DNA of 64,000 bases from Bacteroidota bacterium (GCA_018267135.1 JAFDZA010000011.1:93939-157938), one strand, 5' to 3'; shown: positions 34,811 to 45,084, counted from the stretch's first letter. Numbers and translations are program-made. Notes: generated by a model not told the origin, from the letters alone.

Positions 34811-36238
34811 ATGAAAAAAATAGTTTTGATGGTCTGCTTAACGGCAAACAGTTTTTTATTTGCCCAATCATACCAAGATAGCCTGAAAAAAGAGGATGAA
34901 GATATTATTACCTCCATTGCTCCCTATTCGCCCGAAGTGCGCAGTGCTATATTAAATGTGGCTCAGTATTCTAACAAATTGGTGAAAATAGAACGCATAC
35001 AATCGCGCACGAGTCAATCTTTCCAAGACTTGCTTTCACCTTACCCCCGCGAAGAGCAAGAAAAATTTTATGAGCTGGCTCGTTATCCTGAGCTGATCCA
35101 TCAATTGGTAAGCGGGCCGCCCAAAACGGCTGAGCAAGTGAAGCCCTTGCTCACTTCTTATCCGCAAGAAGTTTCAACGGCTGTAAATGCCCTATTCCCG
35201 ATGAAACTGGCCGACCTCACCGCGATGGACAAGACCTATCAAAATTCGCAAAAATCGTTAGACAATATGCTCAGTGATTTGCCTGATGAGGTGCAAGCCG
35301 ATTTTAAAAAAGTAGTGGCCATGCCCGAAGTAATGAATTTACTTACCGAACACATTGATCTGGTGGTGAGTTTGGGCGATGCCTACAAAAATGATCCTTC
35401 CGGAACCAAACATAAACTGGATTCGCTCAGCGGGCAGATTGATGCGCAAAACCAAAAAGATTTAGACGACTATAAAAAACAAGTGGCCAACGACCCGCAA
35501 ATGCAGGAAGAAATGAAAAAATCAGCCGAAGATTTTGCCGATAGCTATTCTTCTAATGGCGAAGGGATACCCGCTCAGCCTAATGCCACTTCGTCTAATG
35601 CTCCGGGGCAGCCACAAGTAGTTAATAATTATTACTACGGATCTAATTATAACCCCAATCCGTATGCTTATTGGTTTGGGTATCCCTACTGGTATAGCTA
35701 CCCTGCCTGGTATCCGTATCCGTTGTATTACCACACCGGCTTTTATATCGGTGCCGGAGGAAGCTTAGTGGTGGTAGGTCTGCCTTCGCGCGCTTATTCG
35801 GGTTGGTTTTTCAGCTATGGATATCATCGCTATCCGCGCTACTATAATTATTGTAATACGTATTATTCCAACCGCCAGGTATTTGTAAACCGGGTCAATG
35901 TCTATCAAGGATTTAATACTCATGTAAACAACCATTTTTCTCAGGTTACCCGCGATGTAAACATTAACCGGAATTACAATACCAACCGCAACCTAAATAC
36001 TGCGCGAAATATGAATAATAATATAAACCGGAATGAAAACACGAATCGGGAAGTAAACCCTAACCGGAACTCAAATGCTTTCCGAAACACCATTCGCCAA
36101 AATGGCTCCATCAATCAGCGGGCCTATTCTAATTTTAATGCCGCCCAATTTCATCAGCAAAATTGGGGAGGTGGCGGATTTCGCCCGGGTGGAGGGGGCG
36201 GAGGTTTTCATGGTGGCGGTGGGCGCGGCCGCAGGTAA
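34811..36238 (+). CDS. Exported protein with four helical repeats and a low-complexity Tyr/Asn/Gly-rich tail
   Basis: A 475-residue protein with a signal peptide (about 1-19, ending LFAQ). Residues about 31-60, 71-101, 110-140 and 150-180 are four degenerate repeats of the type LL-x2-YP-x-EV ... PE-x-L, resembling the helical units of DUF3300 proteins. A linker (about 190-270) leads to a Tyr/Pro/Trp-rich strand region (about 272-365), an Asn/Arg-rich stretch (about 375-440, repeated NRN/NTNR) and a Gly-rich end with GGGGR runs. It has the look of a cell-surface or matrix protein. It is first of three envelope genes. The start of the next frame overlaps inside the Gly-rich region, but its real start lies downstream. 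Confidence 0.75.
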   Translation: MKKIVLMVCLTANSFLFAQSYQDSLKKEDEDIITSIAPYSPEVRSAILNVAQYSNKLVKIERIQSRTSQSFQDLLSPYPREEQEKFYELARYPELIHQLVSGPPKTAEQVKPLLTSYPQEVSTAVNALFPMKLADLTAMDKTYQNSQKSLDNMLSDLPDEVQADFKKVVAMPEVMNLLTEHIDLVVSLGDAYKNDPSGTKHKLDSLSGQIDAQNQKDLDDYKKQVANDPQMQEEMKKSAEDFADSYSSNGEGIPAQPNATSSNAPGQPQVVNNYYYGSNYNPNPYAYWFGYPYWYSYPAWYPYPLYYHTGFYIGAGGSLVVVGLPSRAYSGWFFSYGYHRYPRYYNYCNTYYSNRQVFVNRVNVYQGFNTHVNNHFSQVTRDVNINRNYNTNRNLNTARNMNNNINRNENTNREVNPNRNSNAFRNTIRQNGSINQRAYSNFNAAQFHQQNWGGGGFRPGGGGGGFHGGGGRGRR

Positions 36239-36282
36239 AGGTTTCAGAAAAAATGCAGAACTTTGACGTGTTTGCAGAGCGT

Positions 36283-36930
36283 ATGAAAAAAAGTTTATTG
36301 GCCATAGTTATTGCGGCCGTGTTTCTAGGGAGTTGCCAGCCTAAGCCTAATGCAGGTGATCTGGTAAAAAACATGGTAGTAGTTACCGACTATGATAATA
36401 CGGTTAACTTTACTCAATACGCTTCGTATTACCTGCCGCTGGATACACTAAGTTATTTTAACAGCTCGGATACGAATCCGGCCGATACTTTGGCGGTAGA
36501 TCAATCTGGCACAGGGTATGTAGGTAACATTACTACCCGGGTAAACAACAATATGTTGGCTGCGGGCTATACCAAAGTAGGCAAGAAGGCCTCGCCCGAT
36601 TTAAAAGTCTATGTTTTTATTGTTGAAAATTACAACGTGTATCAAACCTATAACTACTATCCGTACGGCTATGGCTATGGCTACGGATTTGGCTATGGCT
36701 ACGGTTATGGTGGCTATGGTGGCTATGGCTACTCTTCGTATTCGGTTTCAGACCAGGCCAACCTGTACATAGAAATTTTTGACCTGAAAAATAAAGTAAA
36801 CGGCAAACCCAAACTGATTTGGTATTGCAACATCAGCGATTTGGTTTCTTCGCCCGACCAAACCGCCACTACGATTGTTTTAAAATCAATTGATCAGGCA
36901 TTCAAACAATCTTCATACCTAAAGAAATAA
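36283..36930 (+). CDS. DUF4136 lipoprotein with Tyr-Gly repeat
   Basis: A 215-residue lipoprotein. The start at 36283 gives MKKSLLAIVIAAVFLGSCQP with the lipobox Cys at about 18; an open frame further up overlaps the previous gene. The DUF4136 domain (about 30-215) includes YDNTVNFTQYASYYLP and the C-terminal ATTIVLKSIDQAF. It is interrupted by a Tyr-Gly run (about 125-150, YGYGYGFGYGYGYGGYGGY) coded by imperfect GGCTAT repeats. The function of DUF4136 is unknown. The gene lies 45 bases after the first envelope gene and 4 bases before the third. Confidence 0.85.
   Translation: MKKSLLAIVIAAVFLGSCQPKPNAGDLVKNMVVVTDYDNTVNFTQYASYYLPLDTLSYFNSSDTNPADTLAVDQSGTGYVGNITTRVNNNMLAAGYTKVGKKASPDLKVYVFIVENYNVYQTYNYYPYGYGYGYGFGYGYGYGGYGGYGYSSYSVSDQANLYIEIFDLKNKVNGKPKLIWYCNISDLVSSPDQTATTIVLKSIDQAFKQSSYLKK
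36655..36735 (+). repeat. Imperfect GGCTAT/GGCTAC tandem repeat inside the DUF4136 gene
   Basis: About 80 bases of hexamer-like GGCTAT/GGCTAC/GGTTAT units encode alternating Gly and Tyr. The frame is kept for any gain or loss of a hexamer, so the length may vary between strains without breaking the gene. Confidence 0.8.
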
Positions 36931-36934
36931 GTTA

Positions 36935-37618
36935 ATGAAGAAGTTCTTTTTTCTTTTTGCATTTATCATGACAGCCGTTGCTGTGCAGGCACAGTATTAC
37001 TACGACCGCTCTAAAAACCCCGACCGGAACGTAAAGAAAACCGATAACCTGACCGGCCGAGACTTTGATCAGTATTTTTTTCTTTCGTGGAACTACAGCC
37101 AATCGCTATCCAACCCAAATTATATTAACACACCGAGCCCGTTGGGTTTAAAATTAGGTTTTCGCAAGAGACTAAATGATGTAGACAGACTGTGGGCAGG
37201 TGGTGATGTAAGCTACAATGTATATCGCCAGTATTACCCTTACCAAACTTACACATCGGGCACACAATCTACCAGCACCGACCTTTACAACTACACGTAC
37301 AGCTACAGTGTTACAGCCAATATAGATTACTTTTTTTTGCCACAAGATAAAATGATTGTTCCGTATGCCAGCGTAGGGCTTGGGGTGGCAGCCAATAAGT
37401 TTGCCCGATATTATAATATTTATGACGGAGCCAGCACAGCCTGGGGTGTGCAGATCAGGCCGGAGGCCGGGTTGCTGGTGGGGTTTGCCAAAAACGCTGC
37501 GTGGAGAATGAAGGCCGGTGTTTATTATGGGTATGCATCGAGCAAGAGCACTACTTACGGATTCAATAGTTTCCTCAACATGGGTTTTCAGGTGGGAGTT
37601 GTGAAAATGGCCTGGTAG
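36935..37618 (+). CDS. Outer membrane beta-barrel protein
   Basis: A 227-residue protein with a signal peptide (about 1-20, ending VQAQ) and a small barrel of about 8 strands, e.g. [32 protein letters not shown] and [15 protein letters not shown]. It ends in hydrophobic strand [11 protein letters not shown]. It resembles general Bacteroidota porin-like or outer-membrane-protein-beta-barrel families. It is the third gene of the 34.8-37.6 kb trio, 4 bases after the DUF4136 gene. The function is unknown. Confidence 0.75.
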   Translation: MKKFFFLFAFIMTAVAVQAQYYYDRSKNPDRNVKKTDNLTGRDFDQYFFLSWNYSQSLSNPNYINTPSPLGLKLGFRKRLNDVDRLWAGGDVSYNVYRQYYPYQTYTSGTQSTSTDLYNYTYSYSVTANIDYFFLPQDKMIVPYASVGLGVAANKFARYYNIYDGASTAWGVQIRPEAGLLVGFAKNAAWRMKAGVYYGYASSKSTTYGFNSFLNMGFQVGVVKMAW

Positions 37619-37658
37619 TTGCCTATTGTTCTCTGGTATTAACCTTTTATTTTTGCAA

Positions 37659-39185
37659 ATGCCAGAGCAAATCCTCATCCTCGATTTTGGTTCGCAATTC
37701 ACCCAACTCATCGCTCGCCGGGTTCGCGAGTTAAATGTGTATTGCGAAATACACCCCTACAACCATGTTCCTGTTATTCATCCAAATATCAAAGGCATTA
37801 TTTTGTCGGGAAGCCCCTGCTCGGTGCGCGAAGCCAATGCACCCGATGTAGATTTAAAACAGTTTGGCTCCCTGCCGGTTTTGGGCGTATGCTACGGAGC
37901 ACAATTGATTGCCCATAAACATGGCGGAAACGTTTCGCCTTCGCAGTTGCGCGAATATGGCCGGGCTAAACTTACCACGGTGGATCATCACAATGAACTG
38001 TTTAAGGAAATTACGACCGACTCGCAAGTGTGGATGTCGCATGCCGACACCATCACATCCGTGCCTGAAAATTTCCAAATTACAGCGAGCACCTCATCAG
38101 TAAAAATTGCCGCCTACAAAATACAACATCAAAAGATTTATGGAATTCAATTTCATCCGGAAGTAACCCACACGTTGGAAGGAAAAAATCTGCTGCGCAA
38201 TTTTGTCGTGCATATCTGTGGCTGTAAGCAAGGTTGGACACCCGACCAGTTTGTAGAAACAACTGTTGCCGATTTAAAGAAAAAATTAGGTCATGACAAA
38301 GTAGTGATGGCACTATCGGGCGGGGTAGATTCTACCGTAGCCGCCAGGTTAATTCATCAGGCTATTGGCTCCAACCTGTATTGCATTTTTGTTGATAACG
38401 GGCTGCTGCGCAAGAATGAATTTGAACAAGTGTTAGCCTCGTATGAAGGGATGGGGCTCAATATAAAGGGAGTAGATGCGAAGCAAAAATTTTATACCGC
38501 CCTGCAAGGGCTGAAAGATCCGGAAGCCAAGCGAAAAGCCATTGGCAAAACATTTATTGATGTGTTTGATGAAGAGGCACACAAAATAGCCGATGTAAAG
38601 TGGCTGGGGCAGGGCACCATTTACCCCGATGTAATTGAATCCGTTTCGGTAAAGGGGCCTTCGGCTACTATTAAATCGCACCATAATGTGGGGGGGCTTC
38701 CAGAAAAAATGAAGATGAAGGTGGTGGAGCCGCTCAACACCTTATTTAAAGATGAAGTACGCCAAGTGGGAAAAACCCTTCACATAGATTCTACTATATT
38801 AGGACGTCATCCTTTTCCGGGGCCGGGCTTGGGCATTCGTATTTTGGGCGAAATCACTCCCGACAAGGTAAAGATTGTGCAAGAGGCTGATGCCATTTTT
38901 ATTAAAGCCCTGCATCAGCATCAGTTATATAATAAGGTATGGCAAGCGGGTGCCATTTTGTTGCCGATTCACTCGGTAGGCGTTATGGGCGATGAGCGAA
39001 CCTATGAGCAAGTGGTGGCTCTGCGGGCGGTGGTGAGTGTGGATGGTATGACAGCCGACTGGAGCCACTTGCCGCATGAGTTTCTTAGCGAAGTTTCCTC
39101 GCACATCATTAATCAGGTAAAAGGTGTTAATCGTGTGGTGTACGATATCAGTTCGAAACCCCCGGCCACAATAGAATGGGAATGA
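37659..39185 (+). CDS. guaA: GMP synthase (glutamine-hydrolysing)
   Basis: A 508-residue enzyme that converts XMP to GMP. I start it at the ATG at 37659 ([13 protein letters not shown]). The class I glutamine amidotransferase domain (about 1-190) has the nucleophile in LGVCYGAQ (Cys about 78) and HPEV (His/Glu). The ATP-pyrophosphatase has the P-loop [14 protein letters not shown] (about 214-227), and the C-terminal dimerisation domain includes [16 protein letters not shown] and ends KPPATIEWE. The length is standard. The next gene begins at its stop codon. Confidence 0.97.
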   Translation: MPEQILILDFGSQFTQLIARRVRELNVYCEIHPYNHVPVIHPNIKGIILSGSPCSVREANAPDVDLKQFGSLPVLGVCYGAQLIAHKHGGNVSPSQLREYGRAKLTTVDHHNELFKEITTDSQVWMSHADTITSVPENFQITASTSSVKIAAYKIQHQKIYGIQFHPEVTHTLEGKNLLRNFVVHICGCKQGWTPDQFVETTVADLKKKLGHDKVVMALSGGVDSTVAARLIHQAIGSNLYCIFVDNGLLRKNEFEQVLASYEGMGLNIKGVDAKQKFYTALQGLKDPEAKRKAIGKTFIDVFDEEAHKIADVKWLGQGTIYPDVIESVSVKGPSATIKSHHNVGGLPEKMKMKVVEPLNTLFKDEVRQVGKTLHIDSTILGRHPFPGPGLGIRILGEITPDKVKIVQEADAIFIKALHQHQLYNKVWQAGAILLPIHSVGVMGDERTYEQVVALRAVVSVDGMTADWSHLPHEFLSEVSSHIINQVKGVNRVVYDISSKPPATIEWE

Positions 39186-40948
39186 CCTTTCATTTCAGAT
39201 TTCAATCTCATCGTTTTCGCACACCTTTTACAAATGGTATGCTGAGGTTGATACTGTTGAGTGGGTTAATCAGTCTGGCAGGATACACTCAAAGTCAGGA
39301 TTTTAAAAAACAATATCAGCACGCCAAAGATATTTTTGAAGCCGGAAAATACAGCGATGCATTAGATGCCTTTCGGCCGCTGATGGTGTATGATCGTAAC
39401 AATCCATATACTGAGTATGCCAGCTTTTATTCGGCCTTATCGGCTCAGCGGCTAGGCTTTAATAAACTGGCCAAAGAAACATTTTTACAAACCAAAAAAA
39501 TTTACCCGAAGTGGGATCAACTCGATGAAGTGAACTATTGGTTAGTAAAAATTTACCTCGACCAGCATGACTATTTCAGAGCGCTGAATATTGCCCGGGA
39601 AATAAAAAACGAAGAAATCAATAAACAAATTGAAAACCTAAAACGCTCTGCCTTCTTGGCTATAGATGATGTGGAGACAGCCCAAATGCTATGCGAAGAA
39701 AACCCCCGCGATGTGGAGGCCCTTCGCGCATTGGCGCAGGCATTGGGGAAAAACTATTCTCCCGAAAATGAATGGCGGCTCGATTCGCTTACAAAAATAA
39801 CCGGCTGGGATAAAAAAGATTTTATGGTTTCAGCCGAGGTGCCGGTGTTTAAAGAAAAATACAATGCCGTGTTGTTGCTTCCGTTTAGAGCCAGCTCGCT
39901 GGATCCTACACCGGGCATCAAACGAAGCCAGTTTGTGCTGGATCTGTATCAGGGAATGAAGTTGGCGACCGATTCACTACGTAGCGAAGGTGTAATGTTA
40001 GACTTATTAAGCTACGACACCGAACACGATCAGGAGGTAATAAAAAAATTAGTGAAAGAGCCGGAGCTGAAAGGAGCCGATATTATAGTGGGGCCATTGT
40101 TTCAGGAAGACATCAAATGGGTGGATGATTTGGCTGCGGCTAATGGAATTAATCTGGTGGCAAACCCGGTTTCATCTAACATAGATTTGCGCGGTCAAAA
40201 CCCGATGTCATTTTTGGTTCAGCCAAGCCATGCTACGATAGGGAAAAAATCGGCCGAAATGCTGGCCGCACGGGTTTCTAAAAAAAGCTGCTTTGTTTTT
40301 TATGGCGACAGCCCGAAAGATTCCATTTTGGCGTGGTCGTTTATGAGGCAGGCCAATAAACTGGGAATGAAAATCCGGTATGCCGAAGAAGTACGGGCTG
40401 AAAACTCGGCCGAAATTCTGGCGACACTGGCTACACCGACCGAATTTGATGAGTGGAAAAACCCCAAGCAGTTTAAATTAAAACTGGATAGCCTCGGAAG
40501 CATATTTGTCGCATCAGACGACCCGTTGATTTATACAAAAGTGCTGAACAGTGTGGAAACCCGGGGCGATTCAATTGTGGTAGTAGGGCAGGAAAGCTGG
40601 CTGGAAGATGGCTCGGTAAATTTTACCAAGCTCGAGAAAATTAAATCTATTTTCTCTTCTCCCAATTATACCTCCATCACTGGCCAGCCTTATGTGCAGT
40701 TTCGTAAAAAATATTTCCGCAAACATGGAGTTTTACCCAGTACGTATGCCGAAAAGGGCTTTGAATTTACGATGATGATCGGGCATGCATTTAAAAAATA
40801 TGGAGTACACTTTCAAGAAGGTTTGAAAAAGGAAAAATTGAAGGGAGTTTTATCGTATGGCTACCAGATGCAAGATACACGCGATAACGGGGTAGTGCCT
40901 TTTGTGGTTTTCCGTAAAGGGCGATTGGTGTTGGTAAACGAGCCCTAA
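39182..40948 (+). CDS. Periplasmic-binding-fold protein with TPR-like N-terminus (LppC/LpoA-like layout)
   Basis: A protein of about 588 residues. The start may be the ATG at 39182, overlapping the guaA stop (ATGA), or the ATG at 39239, which gives a compact signal peptide ([19 protein letters not shown]). Helical repeats (about 30-170 of the mature protein, [20 protein letters not shown]) are followed by a type I periplasmic-binding fold (about 200-590; [27 protein letters not shown]). The layout recalls LpoA/LppC lipoproteins that bind peptidoglycan synthases, and also ABC-type amino-acid-binding proteins. No ABC permease is adjacent, which favours a non-transport role, but this is inference. 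Confidence 0.78.
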   Translation: MTFHFRFQSHRFRTPFTNGMLRLILLSGLISLAGYTQSQDFKKQYQHAKDIFEAGKYSDALDAFRPLMVYDRNNPYTEYASFYSALSAQRLGFNKLAKETFLQTKKIYPKWDQLDEVNYWLVKIYLDQHDYFRALNIAREIKNEEINKQIENLKRSAFLAIDDVETAQMLCEENPRDVEALRALAQALGKNYSPENEWRLDSLTKITGWDKKDFMVSAEVPVFKEKYNAVLLLPFRASSLDPTPGIKRSQFVLDLYQGMKLATDSLRSEGVMLDLLSYDTEHDQEVIKKLVKEPELKGADIIVGPLFQEDIKWVDDLAAANGINLVANPVSSNIDLRGQNPMSFLVQPSHATIGKKSAEMLAARVSKKSCFVFYGDSPKDSILAWSFMRQANKLGMKIRYAEEVRAENSAEILATLATPTEFDEWKNPKQFKLKLDSLGSIFVASDDPLIYTKVLNSVETRGDSIVVVGQESWLEDGSVNFTKLEKIKSIFSSPNYTSITGQPYVQFRKKYFRKHGVLPSTYAEKGFEFTMMIGHAFKKYGVHFQEGLKKEKLKGVLSYGYQMQDTRDNGVVPFVVFRKGRLVLVNEP

Positions 40949-41053
40949 AGCCGTTTTTTTATTTCAATTTCATCAAAATACTTACACTCTTCTCCTTTCT
41001 AAAGGGGTATTTCATTAAATTTCGGTTTATTAGTGCCTATATTTTGATAAAGA

Positions 41054-42145
41054 ATGCAGTTTCCTTTTAAACGTTCAGGGTATCGACCGGGTATGTGCAT
41101 CTCCCGTTTAGCTATTTTATGGGCAGCTTTTCTGCCTTCTCTGATTTTTGCTCAAGCTCAAAAAGAAAAGCCGGCTGTTACTTTTGAAGAACTTTATGAC
41201 GAGCCCTTTTCCATTAATAAATTATTCGTTGGGTTTCAGCCTTTGTATGGCGAATTGTTTGCCACCAATGTAAATGCCGGGTTTGGTATTGAGGCCATGT
41301 ATTACCACAAAGATAAATTTGATGTTAAGGCCAGCTTTCGCAAAACCTATAGCAGTGAGTTTTTCGATTTCAACCGAAATGCCTCCTTGCTAAGACAAAA
41401 CTCGGCAGTTCCGGGTTCGTATATTTCTGACAAGCCCGTGACCTTCAGTTATTATGAAATAGGAGGCACCTATCACTTCAAAGACTTTGATCAGGAATCG
41501 AAAACCAAAATGGTGCTGTACCGGAAAAGTTTTAAAGGCGACCGTTGGGCTTCTACTGTTCCTCTCCATGCAGAGGTTCCCTGCAAGGTGCGAAAAATTT
41601 ATGGCGGAAGAATAGGTGCACTAATGTGGAATAGCACGGCAGATCTGACACGCGCACTAACCAAGCAAGGGCTTACTAACGCTAACCTAAAGACAACAGC
41701 AGGAACAGCTTTACCGGCTACTTATACAGACCAGGGGCAAAATAAACAACTTTATGTTTTTGGAAACTTATCGTCCGCTGCCATTTATCTGGGCGGGTCT
41801 ATGTCGTGGATTAGAAATGTAGCCGTTAGTTTTGATAAATATGATGATGGTGTGGATGACGGCATGATGACAGTATATTTTGATGTGCTGGTGGCTCCCG
41901 CTGTTAATCTCGATCCGGTTACGTATCTGGGAAATCAATACTCCACGAAACCCATCAAAACAAATATGCTGGGTATGCGGGCAGGCATAGAAGGGAAATT
42001 CAACCGTACGCTGGGCTGGTCGTATGGGGGTGAAGTGGGGTATCGCCCAAGTATCAAAGGGCAGGGCTTTTATGCCATGTTTAAAATCGCTTTCCCGCTC
42101 TACAGCACCAACTTAGATTATAAAGTAGAATCATTCGGGAAATAA
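41054..42145 (+). CDS. Exported outer membrane protein of unknown function
   Basis: A 363-residue protein. A long, basic N-terminus (FKRSGYRPGMCISR) precedes the hydrophobic signal core, ending about residue 35 (LIFAQAQ); the internal ATG at residue 14 is an alternative start. The mature part is rich in Tyr, Phe and Gly with alternating strand patterns, such as NAGFGIEAMYYHKDKFDVKA and FSYYEIGGTYHF, so a barrel is likely. I do not recognise a family. It is 10 bases ahead of hutI on the same strand. A box TATATTTTG at about 41037-41045 sits very near the start. Confidence 0.7.
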   Translation: MQFPFKRSGYRPGMCISRLAILWAAFLPSLIFAQAQKEKPAVTFEELYDEPFSINKLFVGFQPLYGELFATNVNAGFGIEAMYYHKDKFDVKASFRKTYSSEFFDFNRNASLLRQNSAVPGSYISDKPVTFSYYEIGGTYHFKDFDQESKTKMVLYRKSFKGDRWASTVPLHAEVPCKVRKIYGGRIGALMWNSTADLTRALTKQGLTNANLKTTAGTALPATYTDQGQNKQLYVFGNLSSAAIYLGGSMSWIRNVAVSFDKYDDGVDDGMMTVYFDVLVAPAVNLDPVTYLGNQYSTKPIKTNMLGMRAGIEGKFNRTLGWSYGGEVGYRPSIKGQGFYAMFKIAFPLYSTNLDYKVESFGK

Positions 42146-42155
42146 ATTTTTTGAT

Positions 42156-43394
42156 ATGGGCCACGATATTTTGATTACACATATCAAAGGCCTGGCGCAA
42201 GTAAGAGAACCCTCCATTTCTTTTTTAGCGGGTTCGGCCATGGCCGAATTGCCCGTCTTAGCCGATGCGTATCTGCACATATCTAATGGCCGCATAGCCG
42301 GCTACGGAAAAATGGAAACCTTGCCCTCCATTTTGGCCGATGAAGTAATAGATGCCACCGGCCGGTTTGTTCTTCCAAGCTTTGTTGATTCGCACACACA
42401 TTTGGTTTTTGCGGCCAGCCGCGAGGAAGAATTTGTAATGAAAATAAAAGGGGCTACGTATGTTGAAATTGCAGCACAAGGTGGTGGTATACTTAATTCA
42501 GCTAAAAAACTTCAGCAATCATCTGAAGATGAGCTAACCGAAAAAACCATCCAACGGGCAAATGAAATTATCCGGCTGGGAACCGGAGCCGTAGAAATAA
42601 AAAGCGGATACGGCTTAACCGTGAAAGATGAATTAAAAATGCTGCGCGTGGCCAGGCGAATAGGCAAGGAAACTCCGCTTACCGTAAAGACTACTTTTTT
42701 GGGTGCTCATGCGGTACCTTCCGGCATAAAAAAACCGGATTATATAAAACAGGTAATTGAAGAAATGATTCCTGCCGTGGCGGCAGAAAGACTGGCCGAC
42801 TACATCGATGTTTTTTGCGAAGAAGGTTTTTTCTCAGCTGATGAAACCGAACAAATTGTGGAAGAAGGAAAAAAACACGGCATGAAGCCACGCATCCATG
42901 CCAACCAGCTGCACCGCTCGGGCGGGGTACAAGTGGGGGTAAAGACGAATGCTATAAGCGTGGATCATCTGGAAAATATAGGGGATGAAGAAATTCAGTT
43001 GCTGAAAGGAAAAAAAACAATGCCCACGGCTTTACCCGGAGCAGCCTTTTTCTTAAACCTTCCTTTTCCACCGGCCCGCAAAATGTTGGATGTGGGGTTA
43101 CCCATTGCCATCGCCAGCGATTACAACCCGGGCAGTTCGCCCACCGGCAATATGCAGGTAATGGTTTCGCTGGCCTGCATTAAAATGAAACTGACCCCCG
43201 AAGAGGCTTTTAATGCCGCCACTATAAATACGGCCTATGCACTCGAGTTATCGGCCACACACGGAAGTATCACACGCGAAAAAACAGCCAATGTCTTTAT
43301 TACGGTCCCTGTGCCATCACTGGCTTATCTGCCTTATCATTTCGGAAATCAGTTAATTGAAACGGTAATCCTAAATGGCCAAATTGTAAACTGA
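42156..43394 (+). CDS. hutI: Imidazolonepropionase
   Basis: A 412-residue amidohydrolase that opens imidazolone-5-propionate to formiminoglutamate in histidine breakdown. Metal and active-site motifs are DSHTHLVFAASRE (about 71-83), KSGYGLTVKDELKML, FLGAHAVP, HANQLHRSGG (His about 247), SVDHLENIG and the distal SDYNPGSSPTGNM. The length is standard. hutH, hutU and hutG are not next to it; only a HutD homologue occurs elsewhere in the window. It starts 10 bases after the outer membrane protein gene. Confidence 0.95.
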   Translation: MGHDILITHIKGLAQVREPSISFLAGSAMAELPVLADAYLHISNGRIAGYGKMETLPSILADEVIDATGRFVLPSFVDSHTHLVFAASREEEFVMKIKGATYVEIAAQGGGILNSAKKLQQSSEDELTEKTIQRANEIIRLGTGAVEIKSGYGLTVKDELKMLRVARRIGKETPLTVKTTFLGAHAVPSGIKKPDYIKQVIEEMIPAVAAERLADYIDVFCEEGFFSADETEQIVEEGKKHGMKPRIHANQLHRSGGVQVGVKTNAISVDHLENIGDEEIQLLKGKKTMPTALPGAAFFLNLPFPPARKMLDVGLPIAIASDYNPGSSPTGNMQVMVSLACIKMKLTPEEAFNAATINTAYALELSATHGSITREKTANVFITVPVPSLAYLPYHFGNQLIETVILNGQIVN

Positions 43395-43452
43395 ATATTT
43401 GCAATCATTATTCTTTTCAAAAAATTAAGTACATTTTCGGATTGTTTACCAA

Positions 43453-45084
43453 ATGAAATTGTTCTATTTCTGTGTGGCCATCGTTCTATCGGCCGGGGTG
43501 ATAGCACAACCCGGTAAAAAAGACAGTTTAATTAAACTAATACGCACCAAAGAAAAACTGGATACCGGAAGGCTATTGGCCATGACCGAACTATCATACT
43601 TGCTTTGGAATATTAATCCGGACAGCTCTTACCTGTTAGCAGACGAGGCGAATCGGTTAGCCAGAAAAGCAGAAAATCTGAAAGTAAGAGGAAGAGCACT
43701 TCGTCAGCTCGGAATCTATTTTCGTAAAAATGGAAACATTGCCCAAGCTCAGCTCCATTACGACTCGGCAATAGAGTTTGGCAAGCAAGCCAAAGATGAT
43801 AAAGGAATAGCCAGCGGTCAACTCAGTTTGGGTTTGGTGTACCAGGAAAAAGGAAACTATGCCAAAGCATTAGATTTAGATTTTGAAGCCTTGCATACTT
43901 TTGAAAAGATTCAGGATCTACGGTCGCAAGGGATTATATTTTTAAATGTAGGCCAGGTATATCTTCAGCAAAAATATTATGATAAAGCGGTCAGCTATTT
44001 CAAGAAAGGAGTTCAGATTTTTGAATCGATCAATAATCTGCCTTTGTTAGGTGCAACTACCGAGTCGCTGGCCTATGTCTATGGGCTAACGAAAGATTAC
44101 TCCAGAGCCATTGAAGTTCACTTGCAGGCAAAAAAAATTTTAGAAAAGACAAGAGATCAGCATTCTTTAACATACACCTATGGCAACTTAGCCGAAACCT
44201 ATTTTAATCTTGGGCAAAATGACAAAGTGCTTCCTTACTTAGAGGAGGGCATGGGTATTGCCACCCACGAAGGGTATGATGACCGCATAGCCGATTTTAA
44301 AAAAATATATGCCCAATACTACAACCGCATCCGGCAGTTTGATAAAGCCCTCCGTTATGCCGGAGAGTCGCAGCAGTTAGCACAAAAAGTACAGAACATA
44401 GAATTGATGCGCAATGCTACCGAACAAAAATTGGATGCATTAAAAAATGCCCATCGGTACCAAGAGGCATTGGAAACATATCACCTGTTTGCACAGCTTA
44501 AAGATAGTATTCAAAATCAGGAAAACCGGCAATTGGTTTTGGCTAAAGAATTTGCATTTAATGAAGAAAAACTAAAAGTTGAAAATGCTTCGCTGGTTAA
44601 CGAGGCACACTTGAAAGAAGTAACCTTACAACGCACTCAACTTTTTGTGGTTATTCTGTTACTTTTTTGTGTGATCATGACTTTGTTAACTTTTAATTAT
44701 TACCGGGCGCTGCATCGAAATAAAAAACTCCGCCTTCGTGTGCAAGAACAAAATGAAGAAATCCAGGCTCAGTCAGAAGAACTCTTTCAGGCGTATGAAG
44801 AAATTACCCGTATCAATGAAAGTTTAAAATCGCAGGTAGATTTTCAGACTAACCAAATTACCGGATATGCTTTCCAGAATGCGCACAATGTGCGCGGCCC
44901 TTTGGCCCGCATCATTGGGTTAATTAATCTGGCCGAGAGAGGACTCATCAAAGAAGAAGAGATGCCCTCGCTGTTTCAAATGATTTCAGTTTCGGCAAAA
45001 GAATTAGACGAAATCATAAAAAAAATAAACCTGTCATTAGAGACAGGAGGAATAAAAGAAGACTCCAGTATATCTCCGGAATGA
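43453..45084 (+). CDS. TPR sensor-like membrane protein ending in a histidine-kinase dimerisation helix
   Basis: A 543-residue protein. It has a signal peptide (about 1-18), tetratricopeptide repeats (about 60-370; e.g. GIASGQLSLGLVYQEKGNYAKALDLD split across two helices), one transmembrane helix (about 394-416), a cytosolic coiled coil (about 420-465) and a DHp-like hairpin with FQNAHNVRGPLARIIGL (His about 478). The chain ends about 65 residues later, without any HATPase N, G1 or G2 box. The stop overlaps the apt start (ATGA), so this is not an obvious frameshift. Full-length relatives are TPR-histidine kinases. Confidence 0.82.
   Translation: MKLFYFCVAIVLSAGVIAQPGKKDSLIKLIRTKEKLDTGRLLAMTELSYLLWNINPDSSYLLADEANRLARKAENLKVRGRALRQLGIYFRKNGNIAQAQLHYDSAIEFGKQAKDDKGIASGQLSLGLVYQEKGNYAKALDLDFEALHTFEKIQDLRSQGIIFLNVGQVYLQQKYYDKAVSYFKKGVQIFESINNLPLLGATTESLAYVYGLTKDYSRAIEVHLQAKKILEKTRDQHSLTYTYGNLAETYFNLGQNDKVLPYLEEGMGIATHEGYDDRIADFKKIYAQYYNRIRQFDKALRYAGESQQLAQKVQNIELMRNATEQKLDALKNAHRYQEALETYHLFAQLKDSIQNQENRQLVLAKEFAFNEEKLKVENASLVNEAHLKEVTLQRTQLFVVILLLFCVIMTLLTFNYYRALHRNKKLRLRVQEQNEEIQAQSEELFQAYEEITRINESLKSQVDFQTNQITGYAFQNAHNVRGPLARIIGLINLAERGLIKEEEMPSLFQMISVSAKELDEIIKKINLSLETGGIKEDSSISPE

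Noticed and set aside
36163..36282. Upstream extension of the DUF4136 gene overlapping the previous gene
   Set aside because: The extra 40 residues are an out-of-frame reading of the Gly/Arg-rich end of the previous gene, and the lipoprotein signal begins at 36283.
39182..40948. ABC transporter amino-acid-binding protein
   Set aside because: The fold agrees, but no permease or ATPase is adjacent and the TPR-like N-terminus is more like LpoA/LppC. I left the call broad.
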